Assembly: GCA_003573635.1 (NCBI GenBank)
Contig: QUTJ01031758.1
Coordinates: 1-17,246, forward strand
Source: Goniomonas avonlea
Taxonomy: Eukaryota > Cryptophyceae > Goniomonadida > Goniomonadaceae
Direction: 5' to 3'
Length of the DNA stretch: 17,246 nt
Positions 13,479-17,246 of this stretch are shown piece after piece (the stretch's first letter is position 1; each line of letters begins with the position of its first letter). A program made the position numbers and the translations under genes. Below the pieces are notes generated by a model. That model made no database searches. It was not told the DNA's origin and worked only from the letters and a program-made list of their open reading frames with translations.

Positions 13479-14537
13479 CTACGAGCTTCTCACATGGTGC
13501 ACAGCCGACATGGCAATGAGGACTCCAATAGCATATGCCAGGTTTAGGCTGTCCCTGGAAGTGCGGCCAAAAGCCAGATGATTGAGCGGCCACAGAACAT
13601 AGGAGACCACGCGCGTAAAAGTCGATGGAATGCTTGGCTGTCCAAAGGTTTGAGACCCTTGAGATCTATGACACGATTGTGGCAACAAATTACCTTGATC
13701 GCATCCAGCAGATAGACGTGGGCGGCTGGAAGATTGTAGCTGGGAATGCGGGCAGTGTACTTGCTGAGTTTTTCCTGCATGCTGCAATGTTTGTCAGTTC
13801 GAGAGGTGGTTGGTTGAAACAACCTGATTGGCAGCATCGGCTTGACCTCCGGGTGGAAAAGGACGAGATACGGGGTCCGGGAAAGGATGTTCGAGGAGAA
13901 AGTCCCGATACGGAAGTGCATGTCGAAAAACGGGAGCGCCCAGAACTTGATCACCCCAAGAACGCCGGTGAAGTAAATGAGCACGGAGAAAAAAACAGCT
14001 GCAAAGACCGAGGCGGAAGCTACGTCGATCACTGGCATAGCCAGACGTCGCCAATCGCCAGCAGAGTATTGTCCTTTGAGTTCCGACAGAGACCAGGATT
14101 GCCTGATTCGTCGGAACAATAAAGCGACCCTGTTTCCTTTGAGCTCTGGTTGCCTCGGAATGCGGAGGGAGGTGAACGGACGAAGAAGCAGCAACGAGGT
14201 CAAGACACCAACAAGATGCTGCGCAGGGATGAGTCGCAAATTTTGAACTGAAACGAAAACGACACACGTTGCACCAACGGCGCTTGAGGAACGAACGCTG
14301 GGCGCAATCAAATCCGACAACGTAGAGCCAGGACATTGCGACACCAGTGCAGAGAGCTCCAGCCCACCAGAGGTACCAAGGCGACACATGGACAGCATAA
14401 GTACCAAGAGCGTAAAGCAGGACGGCCTTGAAGAGCGTGAGCAAAGCACGAGTGGTGCTGGGCGAAAAAACATCGCTTGGTAGGACATTTCGAAAAGATG
14501 CGTCCGCTAAGGACGAAATCCCTTTCGCGCCGTCCAT
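13479..14537 (-). CDS. FAD6/DesA-type membrane desaturase homologue lacking all histidine boxes (3 exons)
   Basis: Exons in transcript order are 14537-14268, 14218-13694 and 13637-13479, with introns of 49 and 56 bp. All junctions are phase 0, giving 317 residues. Homology to omega-6/delta-12 desaturases is seen in VVGFDCAQRSF (74-83), LVGVLTSLLLLRPFTSLRI (92-110), TGVLGVIKFWALPFFDMHF (174-192), KHCS (233-236) and ARIPSYNLPAAH (246-257). The catalytic residues are gone. HDCAH of FAD6 is FDCAQ (76-80). The HDRHH position reads RQPEL (112-116). The VHHT site reads NILSRT. The segment carrying HIPHH before RIPSYNL is shortened to EKLSKY. Membrane segments remain (about 31-49, 55-75, 155-186, and the C-terminal exon). 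Open frame and splicing are maintained over about 950 coding nt, which suggests a kept pseudoenzyme rather than a decayed gene. It lies 105 bp upstream of the delta-9 desaturase on the same strand. A TTTCAG 6 nt before the ATG may end a 5' UTR intron. Confidence 0.7.
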
Positions 14538-14814
14538 TGTGGCCTGAAACGCGAAAAGTAGGGAGGCTAAGGGAGGTGACCGAGGCCTCACGTGCTGGAC
14601 GGGATTGACAACCTTCGTTTTATTACAAGCCCCAGATCGAGCAAGCTATCTCGTGAAGTAGAAATTTGACAACATATCCAGAATATCTAATACATATCCA
14701 ACGTGTGCCCCTCGAGGGACAACGCGTTTTGTAATCAACTCGCGCTCCTTGAACCTTGGGGCTTGGGCAACCCGCGAGAGCCGACTTCGTATGGACGCTT
14801 GATTGTTGATTGGG
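14538..14814. promoter_or_regulatory. Upstream region of gene 6, left of MITE copy 2
   Basis: No coding exon is recognised. Together with 15168-15221 it forms the divergent promoter region of genes 6 and 7, about 330 bp without the MITE. Confidence 0.35.
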
Positions 14815-15167
14815 TACAAGGTCAGAGATAAAATAAGTTTCGCGGCTGAAACGGTCGCAGATCAAGGCGGTTTCATCTTGGTGTGGTCGGTTGGGCAAAA
14901 AAGTTTCGGTGGAACGGTCGCGAGATATGGATAGTTTCGTCACGAAACAAAAGGAAAATATGTCCATTGTTTCTTTTATATCTCCTGTCGCACCTTTAGC
15001 TCGAAAGCCACAAACAAAAGCCACAACTTGGCCCACAAGTGGTCGCCCGGACAGCTGGTTTCGCAGGCCACGGTCGGGCATTTTAAAGGTTTCGCACCCT
15101 CATGGTCGGTGTCCAAAACAGCGGTTTCATAAGCGTGGTCGAAACTTATTTTATCTCTGACCTTGTA
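14815..15167. mobile_element. MITE copy 2 (353 bp, identical to copy 1)
   Basis: Same length, same orientation and, by reading both copies, the same sequence as 2434-2786, with the same perfect terminal inverted repeats and TA at each end. Flanking sequence differs (GATTGGG to the left, CAGGATG to the right), so this is an independent insertion and not a segmental duplication. Identity implies recent mobility, presumably with a transposase encoded elsewhere. Confidence 0.9.
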
Positions 15168-15221
15168 CAGGATGCAACAATCTCGCCAGTTCAAAAAATA
15201 ACGGGAAAACAGCAGCCAGCA

Positions 15222-17246
15222 ATGGTAATCCAGACAAACAAAATGTACCCGGCAGCCGCTGGAGGAGAACGCATGATCAGGGGAGCGGAAGGTGGCCGGC
15301 GGCGGCGGCGAACTTTGGGTGCGTTCTTGGATGCTGTGTGAAGGTCGAATTCTTGACACCTGGTTAATTCAGACGATTTCTCTGTCATTCACCCTTTGCA
15401 ACTTCCGGATGAGTCGGCAAATTCGACTTGCCTGCCGTCTCCCACCGCACCAGGCGGAAACACCATGCTTGGGGGATCAGTGCATCCCTCGCCGACAGCA
15501 CCGAACATGTCTCGGTTGCAGGGTCCTCAGGGTGCTCATCGCTGTCCCACGCCTGGCTCCCCGGCTTACCAGCTCGAAGCTTCGTTGATGCCACGTACAA
15601 TGTGCATTCTTCCTATCGCCGAACAGCAAAATAGATATGCTGGTTCAGTGATGCGAGGTTCTCCGTCAATGGAGCAGGAAAATTCTCCGGTGACCGAGCA
15701 ACATGCAGCGCACGATCAGAAGAAAGGTTTTCTTCGTGGTGTCCGAAGGAAGGTCAAAGAAATGCTCATACCGGGATACAAAACAAAACTCCGCGCCCGA
15801 ACTGCGCACCCTACTGCTGCAGGTGGAATTGCTAAGACACCAAAAACTCCAACACGCCGAGCATCCGTCGAATTGCGGCGACCCAGGATGCCGTTGGAAG
15901 AAGTGCCAGCCCTCAACTTGGGTCCTGAAACCCAAACGTAAGCAAGACCATCACGTCAACAACCAGACTGTGTCAATGGTCTCGTATTGTATTGACATTT
16001 CCTTGCAGTTCTAGACGTAGAAATGAACAAGCATCCGCCGCTCCCGTCACGCGATACGAAATTCCACGCAACCGCACCGCGCCCATCATTAAATCGAGCG
16101 ACGATACCGCCACAAATCTGCTTGGGTCGCTGTCGTTTGTGGAACCCGATTGCCCTTTCGGTACCGCAGAAAGCAAAGATGCGGCTGCTTACGGCGAGAT
16201 GCTTGTGACGTTGGCCCTCAACCAGAAGAAGCAGCCTCAGAGTGCTCGATGCACGTGCGTACGCAGTCCTGGGTATCTGATCACACATTGCGTGTTTGTG
16301 TTTTCTTGGTCGGTTCTCTCTTTCTTGTGGACATTCTTAACGGGGAAGGGCGAGGAGGTGACCAGTCACCTGTCGGTCAATGACACAACCTGGTGTGTAA
16401 TACTCGTTGCACAGGTATGACAAGGCAATCCGAGTCCTTGCCCCGCTGGCGCGAACACACCCTGGCAGGTGTGTGCTCAGAAAGAGTATCTTTATATCTA
16501 CTCAACACAGAGCGTAGGCAGTGCACACTGACATATTGCACATCCTTGCCCACAGATAGTCAAACAGTACAGTATATGTGCGTTGAGGGACTAGCCTGTG
16601 ACCTGAATGTGACCGAACAAAACCGAATGTGAAGCGAGAGACTTTGGAGATGGCGTGGGAACCATGGGGTGACGAAGCGATGGTACTGATGTCACATGTG
16701 TCGATTGGCGTGCATCTTGTCTCTTGTTTCACGTCTTTCGACGCATCGTCTCGCAAGGGTCTTTATGCCTCGTGAACTTGTCTCGCATTCTGCATGCATC
16801 CTGTCTCGCCTGTTTCTTGGCGTGCGTCAGGGCTGTCTCTTGGCTATTGCCTCACCTGTGCACACAGCTGGGCTCGCTGTCTTATTGGACTCGGCACTCT
16901 TCTGCGGGACAATGGCAACCTTGAGGGCGCCAAGTTTCAGTTCCAGCGGGCTGTCAGGGCACTGGAGTCGAGCAGCGCACACGGCGGCCAAGTGCGAGCG
17001 GCCAAGGCGCTGCTGACTGAGCTCCCCCGCTACCGAGATGTGCGTTGTCTGGCTTTGTGGCGCCATCCAAATTCGCTTGACTACGGCTGGCTGTCTCGCA
17101 TGTGCAACTAGAGGATGCGCTTCTGTAGCTGAGTTCAACTTGGTTGTGTTCACAGGCAAGGTTACAGAAGGGTAGGGGAGCAAGGTTACAGAAGGGTAGG
17201 GGGCGGCAAGGTTACAGGGGTAGGGGGCAAGATCGCAGAAGGGTGG
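15222..17246 (+). CDS. Basic protein with C-terminal TPR-like repeats (5 exons, 3' end uncertain or beyond window)
   Basis: Exons 15222-15318, 15373-15937, 16009-16254, 16415-16468 and 16868-17039 join in matching phases (1, 2, 2, 2), giving 378 residues to 17039. The N-terminal 220 residues are low-complexity and rich in Pro, Ser and Arg, with an Arg run (GGRRRRRTL) in exon 1 and a basic helix (KKGFLRGVRRKVKEML). The region TPKTPTRRASVELRRP looks like phosphorylation substrate sequence. Residues about 270-365 form helix pairs of TPR type: AAYGEMLVTLALNQ, YDKAIRVLAPLARTHPG, WARCLIGLGTLLRDNGNLEGAKFQFQRAV. TPRs mediate protein contacts; the partner is unknown. After 17039 there is a GTGCGT donor like others here, so another exon beyond the window is likely. 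Read through, the frame stops at 17109-17111 (TAG). ATG 15243 is an alternative start. Confidence 0.62.
17153..17246. repeat. GCAAGGTTACAGAAGGGTAGG tandem array at window end
   Basis: About four units of 21-25 bp run to the end of the window, the first starting directly after a CACAG acceptor-like site (17151-17155). Read in phase 0 from there the array is open and would encode a basic Gly/Arg/Gln-rich repeat, but it may simply be intronic. Confidence 0.65.

Overview
This window looks like a compact, intron-bearing genome of a unicellular eukaryote, probably an alga or other protist. The lineage cannot be fixed from sequence alone. Seven gene models can be built. Most need GT-AG introns (40 to about 520 bp, donors often GTGCGT, GTGAGT or GTGTGT) and stay in phase across every junction. 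There are no bacterial operon features, tRNAs or rRNAs. One base is undetermined (N at 12661, inside the desaturase gene). All exon boundaries were drawn by eye, without transcript data.

Layout: (1) 221-1003 (+), a five-exon hotdog-fold thioesterase of the THEM4 type. (2) 1234-2433 (-), an intronless secreted protein resembling TIM-barrel glycoside hydrolases. (3) 2875-8666 (+), a roughly 15-exon gene for a secreted protein with an Ig/filamin-like N-terminal part and two tandem glycosyltransferase-like (DUF6492-like) domains. (4) about 8978-10697 (+), a Pro/Ala-rich, poly-Gln, coiled-coil protein whose 5' end is uncertain. (5) 11643-13373 (-), a five-exon delta-9 acyl desaturase with C-terminal cytochrome b5. 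(6) 13479-14537 (-), a three-exon protein homologous to the FAD6/DesA class of membrane desaturases but lacking all histidine boxes. (7) 15222 to beyond 17246 (+), a basic protein with TPR-like repeats, cut by the window end.

Two copies of a 353-bp miniature inverted-repeat transposable element, identical as far as read, sit at 2434-2786 and 14815-15167. Each lies in a head-to-head promoter region (genes 2/3 and 6/7), and the first ends exactly at the start codon of gene 2. The introns of genes 3 and 4 are loaded with short tandem duplications. Many of these begin exactly at a 5' splice site or copy an exon-intron junction, creating decoy splice sites. An AT-rich degenerate repeat array fills the convergent gap between genes 4 and 5.

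Functionally, the right half holds a lipid pair: an ER-type delta-9 desaturase 105 bp from a probable pseudo-desaturase on the same strand. The left half has a lipid thioesterase and two secretory-pathway carbohydrate-related proteins transcribed divergently. The items most worth a second look are the histidine-less desaturase homologue, the two-domain glycosyltransferase-like gene with a degraded metal-binding motif, and the splice-site-anchored duplications.
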